From NCBI GenBank assembly GCA_027490725.1, contig JAIXXN010000079.1, positions 1-64,000 of the forward strand: 64,000 nucleotides of DNA. Direction: 5' to 3'. The position numbers were made by a program, and so were the translations under genes. The DNA comes from Oxalobacteraceae bacterium (lineage in GTDB: Bacteria; Pseudomonadota; Gammaproteobacteria; Burkholderiales; Burkholderiaceae_D). The notes under the pieces are model-generated. The model had not been told where the DNA came from and searched no databases. It was given only the letters and a program-made list of their open reading frames with translations. The number at the start of each line of letters is the position of its first letter. Position 1 is the stretch's first letter. Positions 1 to 9,564 of the stretch are shown in pieces.

Positions 1-201
1 CGCCTTAAAGAAAACGAGCCGTTCGAAGTCGCAATGCGTCGCTTCAAACGCACCATCGAAAAAACCGGTCTGCTGACCGAACTGCGCGCACGCGAGTTCT
101 ACGAAAAGCCAACGGCTGAACGTAAACGCAAGCTGGCAGCTGCTGTAAAGCGTCACTACAAACGCATCCGCAGCCAACAGCTGCCGAAAAAACTCTTCTA
201 A
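1..201 (+). CDS. rpsU: 30S ribosomal protein S21, 5'-truncated by window edge
   Basis: Frame 1 is open from base 1 to the TAA at 199-201 and encodes the last 66 residues of S21: it begins RLKENEPFEVAMRRFKR and ends RSQQLPKKLF. Family members are about 70 residues, so only roughly the first four residues are missing. S21 is a small basic protein of the 30S subunit that helps initiation. The gene is first in the conserved block rpsU-yqeY-dnaG-rpoD seen downstream, and a hairpin with a T-rich tail follows it. The identification is firm. Confidence 0.96.
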   Translation, partial: RLKENEPFEVAMRRFKRTIEKTGLLTELRAREFYEKPTAERKRKLAAAVKRHYKRIRSQQLPKKLF

Positions 202-273
202 GACTGCTTCAAGGATACAACCCGGTAGTATGGCGCTTACGCCTCGGGTTGTCTCGTGCTGCATCGAGAGATA

Positions 274-311
274 CCCGCCCCGGTTCGCCGCGGCGGGTTT
301 TCGCATTTTTA
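274..311 (+). terminator. Intrinsic terminator after rpsU
   Basis: CCCGCC at 274-279 pairs with GGCGGG at 292-297, followed by TTTTCGCATTTTT. It lies between the rpsU stop and the yqeY start, so it probably attenuates rather than fully blocks transcription into the rest of the block. Confidence 0.7.
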
Positions 312-334
312 CTCACCAATCCTGAAAGAACGCC

Positions 335-784
335 ATGGGCCTGAGAGAACAAATTACCGAAGACATGAAAACCGCGATGCGCGCCAAAGACGCTGGCCGT
401 CTGGCCACCGTGCGCCTGATCCTGGCGGAAATCAAGCGCAAGGAAGTTGATGAGCGTATCGAAGTCAACGATGAGCAGACCGTCGCCATCGTGGAAAAAA
501 TGATCAAGCAGCGCAAGGATTCGATCACCCAGTTCGAAGCCGGTGGCCGTGCCGATCTGGCCGATATCGAAAAAGCCGAGCTGGCAGTACTGGTGGCTTA
601 CATGCCTGCCGGTCTGTCGGATGAAGAGATCGCTGCCGAAGTGGCTGCTGCGGTGGCTGCCTCGGGTGCTGCCGGTCCGCAGGACATGGGCAAAGTGATG
701 GCCATCGTCAAGCCTAAGCTGGCTGGCCGTGCCGATATGACGGTGGTGTCGGCGCTGGTCAAAAAGGCGCTGGCTCCGGCCTAA
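335..784 (+). CDS. yqeY: GatB/YqeY domain-containing protein
   Basis: 149 residues, the usual size of the family, starting MGLREQITEDMKTAMRAKD. The protein is a helical GatB/YqeY fold related to the C-terminal domain of the amidotransferase subunit GatB. Free-standing YqeY proteins have been suggested to act in tRNA-linked metabolism, but the function is not established. The ATG at 335 follows a purine-rich GAAAGAA. It sits between rpsU and dnaG, the typical place in betaproteobacteria. No catalytic motif can be named. Confidence 0.92.
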   Translation: MGLREQITEDMKTAMRAKDAGRLATVRLILAEIKRKEVDERIEVNDEQTVAIVEKMIKQRKDSITQFEAGGRADLADIEKAELAVLVAYMPAGLSDEEIAAEVAAAVAASGAAGPQDMGKVMAIVKPKLAGRADMTVVSALVKKALAPA

Positions 785-792
785 GTTCCCCG

Positions 793-830
793 GGGAAGCA
801 GGTATTTACGCGAATACCGTCATGCTTCCC
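793..830. other. Bulged hairpin between yqeY and dnaG
   Basis: GGGAAGCA (793-800) pairs with TGCTTCCC (823-830). Inside it GGTATT (801-806) pairs with AATACC (813-818), leaving a 4-base bulge. There is no T-tract, so it could be a Rho-assisted or RNA-processing element rather than a classic terminator. It lies about 90 bases upstream of the dnaG GTG. Confidence 0.5.
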
Positions 831-920
831 GGGTAGTTCGCAGCAGTCGCAGTTTGAGCCGGCGCAATACCGGCCCGCTGCGACGGTATAGTCTGATTCA
901 CAATAAGACCGCATAGCCCT

Positions 921-2717
921 GTGATCCCACAATCATTTATTGCCGATTTGCTCAACCGCGTTGATATCATCGACGTCGTTGGCCGTTATGTGCAGCTGAA
1001 AAAAGGCGGCGCTAACTTCATGGGGCTGTGCCCCTTCCACAGCGAAAAATCCCCGAGTTTTACTGTCAGCCCCACCAAGCAGTTCTATCACTGCTTCGGT
1101 TGTGGTGCGCATGGTACGGCGATCGGCTTCATGATCGAGTATTCGGGCATGGGCTTTGTCGATGCCGTCAAGGAACTGGCGCAGAACGCCGGCATGGTGG
1201 TGCCCGAGCAGGATGACAAGATTCCGCCGGCCCAGCGCGCCCAGATGGCGGCTCAGAGTCTGGCGCTGACGGACGCGATGACGCGCGCCAGCGATTTCTA
1301 CCGCGCCCAGCTGCGCGGTGCGACGGCGGCAATTGCCTATCTGAAAGGGCGTGGCCTGACGGGCGAGATCGCGGCCCGCTTCGGGCTCGGCTATGCTCCG
1401 CCCGGCTGGGATAATCTGCGCAGCATCTTCCCTGATTACGAGGCGGTGGCACTGGCCGAGGCCGGGCTGGTGATCGACCGGGTCGACGAAGATGGCGGCA
1501 ACCGCAAGCGCTATGACCGCTTCCGCGAGCGCATCATGTTCCCCATCAAAAACACCAAGGGGCAGGTGATCGCCTTCGGTGGCCGGGTGATGGATGGCGG
1601 CGAACCGAAATACTTGAATTCTCCCGAAACGCCATTATTTTCCAAGGGGCACGAGCTGTATGGCTTGTTCGAGGCCCGTCAGGCGATCCGTGATGCCGGC
1701 TATGTGCTGGTGACGGAAGGCTATATGGATGTGGTGGCGCTGGCGCAAATGGGTTTCCCGCAGGCGGTGGCGACGCTGGGGACGGCTTGCACCACCTTCC
1801 ATGTGCAGAAACTGTTGCGTCAAACCGACAGTGTGATTTTCAGCTTCGACGGCGATAAGGCGGGACGCCGCGCGGCGCGCCGGGCGCTAGAAGCCTGTCT
1901 GCCGCATGTGACGGATAACAAGACCATCCGTTTCCTGTTCCTGCCGACGGAACATGATCCGGATAGCTATGTGCGTACCTTCGGCAATGAAGCGTTCGAG
2001 CAGGAAATCCACGAAGCCATGCCGCTGTCGCAATTCCTGATCCGCGAAGCGGTGGGTGAGCATGATATGCAGAGTCCGGAAGGGCGGGCACGGGCCCAGT
2101 TCGATGCCAAGCCGATGTTGCAAGCCATGACGCCGACCTCGCTACGCTTGCAGATCGTGCGCGGACTGGCGCAACTGACCCAGACCACGCCGTCGGAAAT
2201 CGAGGTGCTGTTCGAGCTGGCCAAGCCGGTCGCGCTGGCCCGCAAAGCGCCGCCACGTAGCGGCCGGCCGGTGCCGGTCGGGCTGGAATTGCAGATAGTA
2301 CGCCTGCTGGTGGCGCACCCGCCGCTGGCGCTGGAAGTCGACGAGGCAGCACTGGTGGCGTTCCAGTACTTTGGCGCCGAGCCGGCCGAACGGTTGACGC
2401 ATCTGGTGGCGCAAGCCCGGGAACTGGGGCCGCAAGGTAGTTTTGCGGCATTTGCGCAACAGCTGAAGTCGCAGGGCGACGAATACGACGGCATCATTGC
2501 CGAGATCGGTCAGGAGCCGGAATCGGACTTCGAGGCGGTGCGGCTATTCCTGCGTGGCGCCATCCGGCAGGTGAAAAATGATGCTTTGAAGCAAGAATTG
2601 AGTCAGTTGTTTGCCGCCGGGCTGACCTCAGAGCAGATCGGTGTGCGTTATCGCGAGATTACGGCGCAGCAGGATCAACTGTTGCGGGAGGCTCAGGCGG
2701 AAACGGCAAAAGGTTGA
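921..2717 (+). CDS. dnaG: DNA primase
   Basis: 598 residues with a GTG start at 921. It makes RNA primers for the replisome on single-stranded DNA, working with DnaB helicase. The N-terminal CHC2 zinc finger is visible: CPFH near residue 37 and CFGC near residue 60. The TOPRIM core follows, with TEGYMD near residue 264 and FDGDKAGRRAA near residue 310 as the acidic metal-binding motifs. The last 150 residues form the DnaB-interaction region. Position between yqeY and rpoD is the conserved arrangement. A TATAGT about 30 bases upstream of the start is a possible -10. Confidence 0.97.
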   Translation: MIPQSFIADLLNRVDIIDVVGRYVQLKKGGANFMGLCPFHSEKSPSFTVSPTKQFYHCFGCGAHGTAIGFMIEYSGMGFVDAVKELAQNAGMVVPEQDDKIPPAQRAQMAAQSLALTDAMTRASDFYRAQLRGATAAIAYLKGRGLTGEIAARFGLGYAPPGWDNLRSIFPDYEAVALAEAGLVIDRVDEDGGNRKRYDRFRERIMFPIKNTKGQVIAFGGRVMDGGEPKYLNSPETPLFSKGHELYGLFEARQAIRDAGYVLVTEGYMDVVALAQMGFPQAVATLGTACTTFHVQKLLRQTDSVIFSFDGDKAGRRAARRALEACLPHVTDNKTIRFLFLPTEHDPDSYVRTFGNEAFEQEIHEAMPLSQFLIREAVGEHDMQSPEGRARAQFDAKPMLQAMTPTSLRLQIVRGLAQLTQTTPSEIEVLFELAKPVALARKAPPRSGRPVPVGLELQIVRLLVAHPPLALEVDEAALVAFQYFGAEPAERLTHLVAQARELGPQGSFAAFAQQLKSQGDEYDGIIAEIGQEPESDFEAVRLFLRGAIRQVKNDALKQELSQLFAAGLTSEQIGVRYREITAQQDQLLREAQAETAKG

Positions 2718-3214
2718 TTATTAACAAAGTTTCAGAGTGTCGCGAATTAGCTGCTTTCAGAGCGGCCCTGGCAGGTGTTTACCCTCTGCCGCACCCTCTG
2801 GAAATTGAAAAGTGGCGTGCTATAATAAAACGCTAAGTGTTGTATTTTTTGGCATGGTTTTTAGCTCGAAGTGTGTTTGTTTTCAGTAAGTTAGGCACTT
2901 GATTGATCAGCAGGATAGACGGTCCGCGGCACGGACCAGCCTGGATTGGAGCAGGGGAGCAGCGCTCGCTTGTCCGGTGATTGTCGAATTACTACAATCC
3001 GGTTCTGGTTTCTTGCCCCCACGGGGCCGTCCTATGCAGTAGAATTTCTGCCAAGAGTGGCGAAAGTCTAACGCGGTCATGTGGTCTGACTGGATGTAAG
3101 TAAGTCGTAGTACTGTCGGACTTGGGTAGTCGGCAAGTTCGAAGACCGAGGTTCGCTAGAGCCGCAAGAAACTTTATCCTAAATAAGCAAGTCGTTGTGT
3201 AATCGAAAGCGCCT
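2718..3214. other. Long dnaG-rpoD intergenic region
   Basis: 497 bases with no convincing gene. A perfect -10 hexamer TATAAT lies at 2821-2826 without a good -35 at 17 bases. A short perfect hairpin, GGTCCG (2921-2926) with CGGACC (2932-2937), follows about 100 bases downstream. The region is where the rpoD promoters, possibly including a heat-shock type, would be expected, and would give a long rpoD leader. A 93-codon minus-strand frame here has no recognisable features and is not called. Confidence 0.5.
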
Positions 3215-5461
3215 GTGCCAACCAAGAAACCTGAATCCAAAGCGGCTGCAAAGCCGAGCAAAGTGACCGCCAAATCCGCTAAAACGGCGGATCAGGCTGA
3301 AACGCGCGTCGCCAGCAAAGTGCCCGCCGTGAGCCAGACCACGGATGCTGCTGCGTTGGCAGCCATCGATACTTCGGGCTATGTCCTGCCGTCAGTGAAA
3401 GTCCCGGGGCGGCGCGGTCGCAAGCCGAAAGAGTTCCAGCCAGAAAACGATGAAGTGGCGGCACTGAATGCCGTCGAACGGGCTGAACTGAAGGCGGTCG
3501 ATAAGGCCAAGGCCAAGGATCGCAAGGCCAAGGAAAAGGCTTTGCTCAAGGATGCGTTCTCGTCGGACACGGAAGCGACTGAGGAAGAACTCGAGCGGCG
3601 TCGCCAGAAACTCAAAACCCTGATCAAATTCGGTAAGGAACGCGGTTTCCTGACCTACGCCGAAATCAATGACCACCTGCCTGACAATATCGTCGATCCG
3701 GAAGCGATCGAGGGCATTATCGGCACCTTTAATGACATGGGCATTGCCGTCTACGAGCATGCGCCCGATGCCGAAACCCTGCTGCTGTCCGACAATGTGG
3801 CCACCGTCACCAGTGATGACGAGGCTGAAGCGGCTGCCGAAGCAGCGCTCTCGACGGTAGACTCCGACTTCGGTCGCACCACCGACCCGGTGCGCATGTA
3901 TATGCGCGAAATGGGTTCGGTCGAGCTGCTGACCCGCGAAGGCGAGATCGAGATTGCCAAGCGCATCGAAGATGGCTTGAAAGACATGATTCAGGCGATT
4001 TCCGCCTGCCCGGTGACGATTGCGGAAATTATTGCCGCCTCGGACAGGATCCGCGCCGAAGAAATCAAGATCGACGAGATCGTCGACGGTCTGGTTGATG
4101 ACAGCGAAGAAACCCCGGCGCCGGTCGTCGCTACCGCCTCGTCCGATGACGAGGAGGATGAGGAAGACGAGGAAGAAGAGGAGGAAGAGGAAGAGGAAGA
4201 AGCGGCCGGTACGGCCGGTGCTGCCGGTTTCTCCGCCGAACAGCTGGAGGCCCTGAAGTCGGCCGCGCTGGAAAAATTCGACGTGATTTCTCTGCAATTC
4301 GACAAGATGCGCCGTGCTTTCGAGAAGGAAGGCTATAACTCGAAAGCCTATGTGAAGGCGCAGGAAGCGATTTCCTTCGAGCTGCTGGGCATCCGCTTCA
4401 CCGCCAAGGTGGTGGAAAAGCTGTGCGACACGCTGCGTGGACAGGTCGATGAAGTGCGTCATATCGAGAAGCAGATTCTCGACGTGGCCGTGAACAAGTG
4501 CGGCATGCCGCGCGCCCACTTCATCAAAGTCTTCCCGGGCAATGAAACCAATCTGGAATGGGTCGATGGCGAAGTGGCTGCCGGCCATGCGTATAGCGCT
4601 ATCCTGGGCCGCAACATCCCGACCATCAAGGAATTGCAGCAGCGTCTGATCGACCTGCAGGCACGCGTGGTGCTGCCGCTGCCGGATCTGCGCAACATCA
4701 ACCGCCAGATGGCGGCCGGTGAAATGAAGGCGCGCAAAGCCAAGCGCGAAATGACGGAAGCGAACTTGCGTCTGGTGATTTCGATCGCTAAAAAATACAC
4801 CAACCGTGGTCTGCAGTTCCTCGATCTGATTCAGGAAGGCAACATTGGTCTGATGAAGGCGGTGGACAAGTTCGAATACCGGCGCGGCTACAAGTTCTCG
4901 ACCTATGCCACCTGGTGGATCCGTCAGGCGATTACCCGTTCGATTGCCGATCAGGCGCGCACCATCCGGATTCCCGTGCACATGATCGAGACCATCAACA
5001 AGATGAACCGGATTTCCCGCCAGATTCTGCAGGAAACCGGTGCCGAGCCCGATCCGGCTACGCTGGCGATCAAGATGGAGATGCCGGAAGATAAGATCCG
5101 CAAGATCATGAAGATCGCCAAGGAACCGATTTCGATGGAGACGCCGATCGGCGACGACGACGATTCGCATCTGGGCGACTTTATCGAGGACAACAACACG
5201 CTGGCGCCTGCCGACGCGGCGCTGCATGCCTCGATGCGCGGTGTGGTCAAAGACGTGCTCGACTCCCTGACGCCACGCGAAGCCAAGGTGCTGCGCATGC
5301 GTTTCGGTATCGAAATGTCGACCGACCATACACTGGAAGAGGTCGGTAAGCAGTTTGACGTGACGCGCGAGCGGATCCGCCAGATCGAAGCCAAGGCCTT
5401 GCGCAAACTGCGTCATCCTAGCCGTTCTGACAAGCTGAAGAGCTTCCTGGAAGCCAACTAA
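3215..5461 (+). CDS. rpoD: RNA polymerase primary sigma factor (sigma-70)
   Basis: 748 residues from a GTG start. It directs core RNA polymerase to housekeeping promoters. Region 1.1 is around residues 125-200. The -10 recognising regions 2.1-2.4 run from about residue 515 (NLRLVISIAKKYTNRGLQFL, then TWWIRQAI). Region 4 at about 683-748 contains the -35 helix-turn-helix (VTRERIRQIEAKALRKLR). An unbroken Asp/Glu run of about 20 residues sits near residues 310-330 in the non-conserved region, and the first 120 residues are a Lys/Ala-rich extension. Both make it longer than the 613-residue E. coli protein, as is usual in betaproteobacteria. A tRNA gene follows. Confidence 0.98.
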   Translation: MPTKKPESKAAAKPSKVTAKSAKTADQAETRVASKVPAVSQTTDAAALAAIDTSGYVLPSVKVPGRRGRKPKEFQPENDEVAALNAVERAELKAVDKAKAKDRKAKEKALLKDAFSSDTEATEEELERRRQKLKTLIKFGKERGFLTYAEINDHLPDNIVDPEAIEGIIGTFNDMGIAVYEHAPDAETLLLSDNVATVTSDDEAEAAAEAALSTVDSDFGRTTDPVRMYMREMGSVELLTREGEIEIAKRIEDGLKDMIQAISACPVTIAEIIAASDRIRAEEIKIDEIVDGLVDDSEETPAPVVATASSDDEEDEEDEEEEEEEEEEEAAGTAGAAGFSAEQLEALKSAALEKFDVISLQFDKMRRAFEKEGYNSKAYVKAQEAISFELLGIRFTAKVVEKLCDTLRGQVDEVRHIEKQILDVAVNKCGMPRAHFIKVFPGNETNLEWVDGEVAAGHAYSAILGRNIPTIKELQQRLIDLQARVVLPLPDLRNINRQMAAGEMKARKAKREMTEANLRLVISIAKKYTNRGLQFLDLIQEGNIGLMKAVDKFEYRRGYKFSTYATWWIRQAITRSIADQARTIRIPVHMIETINKMNRISRQILQETGAEPDPATLAIKMEMPEDKIRKIMKIAKEPISMETPIGDDDDSHLGDFIEDNNTLAPADAALHASMRGVVKDVLDSLTPREAKVLRMRFGIEMSTDHTLEEVGKQFDVTRERIRQIEAKALRKLRHPSRSDKLKSFLEAN

Positions 5462-5464
5462 GAC

Positions 5465-5493
5465 TTGACGCTGGGGCTAGCTAGCCCTTATCC
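5465..5493 (+). promoter_or_regulatory. Possible promoter for the downstream tRNA gene
   Basis: TTGACG at 5465-5470 and TTATCC at 5488-5493 are separated by 17 bases, directly after the rpoD stop. The spacer contains the palindrome GGGCTAGCTAGCCC, which could instead be a terminator stem for rpoD. The match at -10 is moderate. Confidence 0.35.
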
Positions 5494-5565
5494 TCGCGGA
5501 TTCGCCATTGCGGCGGCGCGGTAGGGGAAGGTGAATAAGCCTGCCTTAGCGTCGTACAGTTTAAT

Positions 5566-5642
5566 GGGCCTGTAGCTCAGTTGGTTAGAGCAGAGGACTC
5601 ATAATCCTTTGGTCGACGGTTCAAGTCCGTCCGGGCCTACCA
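5566..5642 (+). tRNA. tRNA with CAT anticodon, probably tRNA-Ile2 (k2C34)
   Basis: 77 bases including an encoded CCA end. A full cloverleaf can be drawn: acceptor GGGCCTG/CGGGCCT, D arm GCTC/GAGC, anticodon stem GAGGA/TCCTT with loop CTCATAA (CAT at 5600-5602), and T arm GACGG/CCGTC. CAT could be methionine or AUA-reading isoleucine. The acceptor pairs C4-G69 and C5-G68 are those TilS uses to recognise tRNA-Ile2, and the body differs from initiator tRNA, so Ile2 is favoured over elongator Met. Confidence 0.85.
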
Positions 5643-5649
5643 ATTTAAG

Positions 5650-5681
5650 AAGGAGTCGGGGATTTCCCTGACTCCTTTTTT
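5650..5681 (+). terminator. Intrinsic terminator after the tRNA
   Basis: AGGAGTC (5651-5657) and GACTCCT (5670-5676) form the stem, with an inner GGG/CCC, followed by six T. It ends where the convergent regulator gene ends, so it may serve both strands. Confidence 0.85.
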
Positions 5682-8600
5682 CATTTCTGGACCTCACAAG
5701 TCGCCGCACTCTGCAGCTGCTGCAGGCAGCTGGCGCGCATGGCATGCAGACGCTCGCGATGTAAATGTTCGTCGAGCCGGTCGGCCGCCGCCAGGGCCTG
5801 TTCGATATGCTTCAATTGTGCCGGGTAGTCGCGCAGAAAGCCGCAGGCTTCGGCCAGCGGATGCAGGAAGGCCACCTGTATTCCCGGCATCACGCTGCCC
5901 ACTGCTGCCGCACTGTATTCCAGTAGGGCGAGTCCCTCGCGCTGGCCGGCATGGGCCTGACTCCAGCCCAGCAGCATGGTGCCGGCAACCTGCCACAAGG
6001 CCAGCTGGTATTGCGCCGCCAGTGCCAGAATTTCCTGCGCCAGCGTGGCGACGGCCGGTACATCATGCTCGAAGCGGTGCACGGTGGCGGCATGCACCAG
6101 CGCAAAGCAGAGCGAGTCCGGATGTTCGAGTGAGCGTGCCAGCGTGATCGCGGCGTCACTGGCGGCGTAAGCGGCGCCAGTATTACCCTGCGCCTGATAG
6201 GCCCACGAGGCGTATGCCAGGCCCGCCACCTGCGGGTCGTGGCCGTGCTGCTGCGCGCGCGGGCGCGGCTGGCCGGTGCACAGGGCGATCGCGGTCTCGG
6301 CATAGGTGCAGGCCGCAGCGTACTGGCCCTGCCACAAAGCCAGATTGGCGGCGGCGGCATTGGCGTGGCCTAGTCGCAGCACATCACCACTGTCACGGGC
6401 CGCAGCCAGCAAGGGTTGCACCAGTGCCGCGCTGCTGCGGAAGCTGGCGTTTTCCCGCGAGCTGGAGACCATCCACAGCCCCCACAGCACATCGAAGCGC
6501 ATCGCGCCGCTGCAGGCTTGGTCAGCGCCGTCTGGCTGGGGAGCGGCAGCGTCGTGCGGCGTGTGGTCGCCGCGCATCGGCGCGCTGTTGCACAGGGCAT
6601 ACGCGCGGTCATACACGGCCGCCGCTTCGGGCGAACCATAACCGGCCAGTGCCAGCAAGGCTTGTCCCAGTGTCAGCAACAGCGCGCGTTCCATGCCGGT
6701 CTGTGCGGGGCTGGCCGGCATGCCATCGAGCACTGCCAGACCGCTGCGCAGATGTTCGGCGGCCTCGGCGCAGGCGTGGCTGGCCAGCGCCTGCTGTCCC
6801 GCCGTGAGCCACCAGTGCAGTGCGGCTGGGCCATCACCGGCCGCGCCCAGATGGTGGGCGACTTGCGCTGGCACCTGGCTGGCGCGCCGTGGCAAGTGCT
6901 GGATCAGTGCATCGGCCACGCGCCGGTGGGCGCTTTGCCGGTCGGCCCGGGTTTGCGACTGGTAGGCAGCGTCGCAGATCAGCGCGTGGCGGAATTCGTA
7001 GTGCTGATCGGCGCGCTGCACCAGCAGGCGCGCCTGCTGCAGGGTGCGCAGCTGGGCGCGATCGACGTCGCAGATGTAGCCCAGCAGTTCAAGGTCGAAG
7101 CTGCGCCCCACGGTGGCGGCCAGTTGCGCCAGACGCCGTGCCGGACCGGTGGCATCGAGCTGTGCTGCGAGCAGGTAGCCGAGTGTGACAGGCACGCTGG
7201 CCGCTGCCGGGTTTGCAGCTGAATTCGTCGCCGGGTTTGCAGCAGCCTGATGCGCCAGCGCTTCCGCGAACAGCGGGATGCCTTCAGCACGCGCGACGAT
7301 GCGGGCGATGCTGGCGGCGCTCAGCGTGCTCTGGCTCGCTGCTACCAGTGCCGTCATGGCATCCGCCCCGAGATGTGCGAGCTCGAGCACGCAGCCCTGC
7401 CCGGCCAGCCAGGGCGGTAGCGGCGTATCGTTGCGCACGGTGTACAGGGTCAGCAGCGGCCACGCCGCAGCTTGCTGCGTGACGGCGGCCAGCAAGGCCA
7501 GCGTGGAAGGATCGGCCCAGTGCAGATCCTCGATGACCAGCAGCATGGGCTGGCGTTCGGCAGCACTGCGCAGCAAGGCCAGCAACACCGCCGTGGTTTC
7601 CTGTTTGAGTGTTTCGGCCGCCCGGGTGGGCGCTGCGTTAGCGATGCCGAGCAAGGTTTCCAGCAACGCGGTCGCTTCGGCCTGCAGCGCGGGGTGGCGG
7701 CTGGCAAGATAATGCGCCAGCCGGGCGCGCTTGCTGGCGGCGCTGTCGCCTGCTGCGCAGCCGAGCAAACCTTCCAGTAGCACGATCAGCGGGTACCACG
7801 GGGTGGCGCGGTAAGCAGGTTCGCACTGCAGATTGCGACGCTGCCAGAGCTGCCCGTCCAGAGTATCCGCGAGTGCCCGCAGCAAGCGCGATTTGCCGAT
7901 GCCGGCTTCGCCGCGCAGGATGGCGCACTGGCCATGCCCAGCCACGACGGCGTCGCGCAGCGCCAGCAGTTGCGCCAGTTCGGCCTCACGTCCCAGCATG
8001 GGCGGCAGCGGTCCGGCTGCATCAGGCAGCTCGCCGGGTAGGGTTGCGCCTTGCACGCGGTAGCTGCGTAAGGCTTGCGAACCGCAGGCCTGCAGCGTGT
8101 AGTCGGCAATGACCAGCTGGCGGGTGCTGTCGCTCAGGTGGATTTCGCCGGCTGCAGCGCGCTCGCTCAGGCGTAGTGCCAGTGCCGAAGCGGTCCCCGC
8201 CGGATCGGGCTGTTCCGCTACATGACCGGTAACGATGATGGCAGTGTGGATGCCGCTGCGCGCAGCGATGCCCGCAGGGCAGGCTGCCACGATGGCCTGT
8301 GCCGCGCGGACAGCGTTGTGGGCGGCATCTTCGCTGGCGCTCGGATAGCCGAAGTAGGCGACGAAGCTGGCTCCGGGCGCCGCCAGAAGATGGCCACCAT
8401 GCTGGCGTACCAGTGCCGCGCACTGCTGGTAGGGACGTTGCAGGCGTTCGGCGATTTCCTCCGCATCGGCCGTGTCGCCGGCTATCAGGCTGCAGTGCAA
8501 TACCGTGACCTGGCGTCGTTCGGGGAAGGGACGAGTGGCCAGTGCCGGTGCGGCGGGCCGGCCGGAACCGTGCGCGGTGTCCGGGGGGCTCGCGGCGGCG

Positions 8601-9379
8601 CTGGCCTGCAGCTCGGCGCGGATGCGCTGTACCAGCGTGCGCGTGGCGGCATCGGGTGCGATGCCCAGTTCCTGCTCGAGCAGGCGGCAACAGGTCTCAT
8701 ATTGCGCCAGCGCTTCGCCCGGCCGGCCTGCTGCGGCCAGCAGGCGGATCACGGCACGGTGGCCCGCCTCGTGCCACGGTTCCAGCTCCAGATAGCGCTG
8801 CGCATGCTGGAGTGCACGCTCGAGCGCGCCATGGCGTTCCTGACAACTGCGCAAGCGCTCCAGTAAAGCCAGCATCTGCCGGTGCAGGCTGGCACGCCAG
8901 CCATCGCGCCAGCCTTCGAAATCGGGCGCATCGTCCAGACTCAGGCCGGCCAGAAATTCGCCCCGGTACAGCGCGGCGCCGTGCTCCATCTGGTTCAGCC
9001 GGTCGGCACAGCTGCTGCAGTGCTGGTCCTGCGTGCAGCCCGGGGTGGTGAGGAAGTCGCGCACATCGAGCCACCATGCGCCGTCTGCTGCCAGACGCAC
9101 GGCATCGCGCCCGGCCAGCAATTGTGCGGGCTGGTCGTGCAGGATGCGGCGCAGGTGGTAGAGCGTCTGACGCAGATTGATGCGCGCCGCTTCGGCCGGC
9201 AGCTCCGGCCAGAACAGGTCGGCCAGCTGGGCGCGGCTATGACTGCGCTGGTTTTCCAGCGCCAGATACGCCAGCAGCGCCAGCATCTTGCCGTACACCT
9301 TGCCGCTCGGTGCCTGACCGTCAAGCTGAATCTGGATAGGGCCGAGCAGGCGGATTTGCAATCGGGACGGGGTTGGCAT
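5681..9379 (-). CDS. SARP-type BTAD regulator with degenerate cyclase domain, AAA ATPase and TPR region
   Basis: 1232 residues. Order: OmpR/SARP-type winged helix (about 5-95), BTAD helical domain (about 100-255), a class III cyclase-like domain (about 285-435), an ATPase with Walker A GEAGIGKS (near 490) and Walker B LLVIEDLHWADP (613-624), then TPR-like helices to the end. The cyclase domain keeps the frame ERRQVTVL and VAYFGYP. Its first metal site reads HCSLIAGD where CDLVGST is usual, and the GDG turn reads APG, so it is probably inactive and may serve as a sensor or scaffold. A CTQDQHCSSC cluster lies at 115-124. The likely job is a ligand-gated transcription activator. It is divergent from the phosphate-linked operon at 9565, its most likely target. 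Confidence 0.85.
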   Translation of the reverse strand: MPTPSRLQIRLLGPIQIQLDGQAPSGKVYGKMLALLAYLALENQRSHSRAQLADLFWPELPAEAARINLRQTLYHLRRILHDQPAQLLAGRDAVRLAADGAWWLDVRDFLTTPGCTQDQHCSSCADRLNQMEHGAALYRGEFLAGLSLDDAPDFEGWRDGWRASLHRQMLALLERLRSCQERHGALERALQHAQRYLELEPWHEAGHRAVIRLLAAAGRPGEALAQYETCCRLLEQELGIAPDAATRTLVQRIRAELQASAAASPPDTAHGSGRPAAPALATRPFPERRQVTVLHCSLIAGDTADAEEIAERLQRPYQQCAALVRQHGGHLLAAPGASFVAYFGYPSASEDAAHNAVRAAQAIVAACPAGIAARSGIHTAIIVTGHVAEQPDPAGTASALALRLSERAAAGEIHLSDSTRQLVIADYTLQACGSQALRSYRVQGATLPGELPDAAGPLPPMLGREAELAQLLALRDAVVAGHGQCAILRGEAGIGKSRLLRALADTLDGQLWQRRNLQCEPAYRATPWYPLIVLLEGLLGCAAGDSAASKRARLAHYLASRHPALQAEATALLETLLGIANAAPTRAAETLKQETTAVLLALLRSAAERQPMLLVIEDLHWADPSTLALLAAVTQQAAAWPLLTLYTVRNDTPLPPWLAGQGCVLELAHLGADAMTALVAASQSTLSAASIARIVARAEGIPLFAEALAHQAAANPATNSAANPAAASVPVTLGYLLAAQLDATGPARRLAQLAATVGRSFDLELLGYICDVDRAQLRTLQQARLLVQRADQHYEFRHALICDAAYQSQTRADRQSAHRRVADALIQHLPRRASQVPAQVAHHLGAAGDGPAALHWWLTAGQQALASHACAEAAEHLRSGLAVLDGMPASPAQTGMERALLLTLGQALLALAGYGSPEAAAVYDRAYALCNSAPMRGDHTPHDAAAPQPDGADQACSGAMRFDVLWGLWMVSSSRENASFRSSAALVQPLLAAARDSGDVLRLGHANAAAANLALWQGQYAAACTYAETAIALCTGQPRPRAQQHGHDPQVAGLAYASWAYQAQGNTGAAYAASDAAITLARSLEHPDSLCFALVHAATVHRFEHDVPAVATLAQEILALAAQYQLALWQVAGTMLLGWSQAHAGQREGLALLEYSAAAVGSVMPGIQVAFLHPLAEACGFLRDYPAQLKHIEQALAAADRLDEHLHRERLHAMRASCLQQLQSAATCEVQK

Positions 9380-9564
9380 GGTGGCTGGTCGGCGGATTGA
9401 GTGCGCTGTGAGTGCGTTTTGAGTGAGCTTGGGCTGGTTTACGTTGCGTTTACGACAGCTTGCTACGATTCAAATTATCTTTAATGCAATTAAGTCATTT
9501 TATCATCAAGCGGTGGCGTGCTACTGCCGGGCGCCGCACTGCTTTATCAAGGACTGTCAGCGCA

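Noticed and set aside
3392..5416. 674-codon open frame antisense to rpoD
   Set aside because: A shadow frame of a certain gene; the composition is atypical and no motif is seen.
9380..9564. Pho box before the phosphate-linked operon
   Set aside because: Only an isolated GTCAT-like sequence is present, without 11-base repeats.
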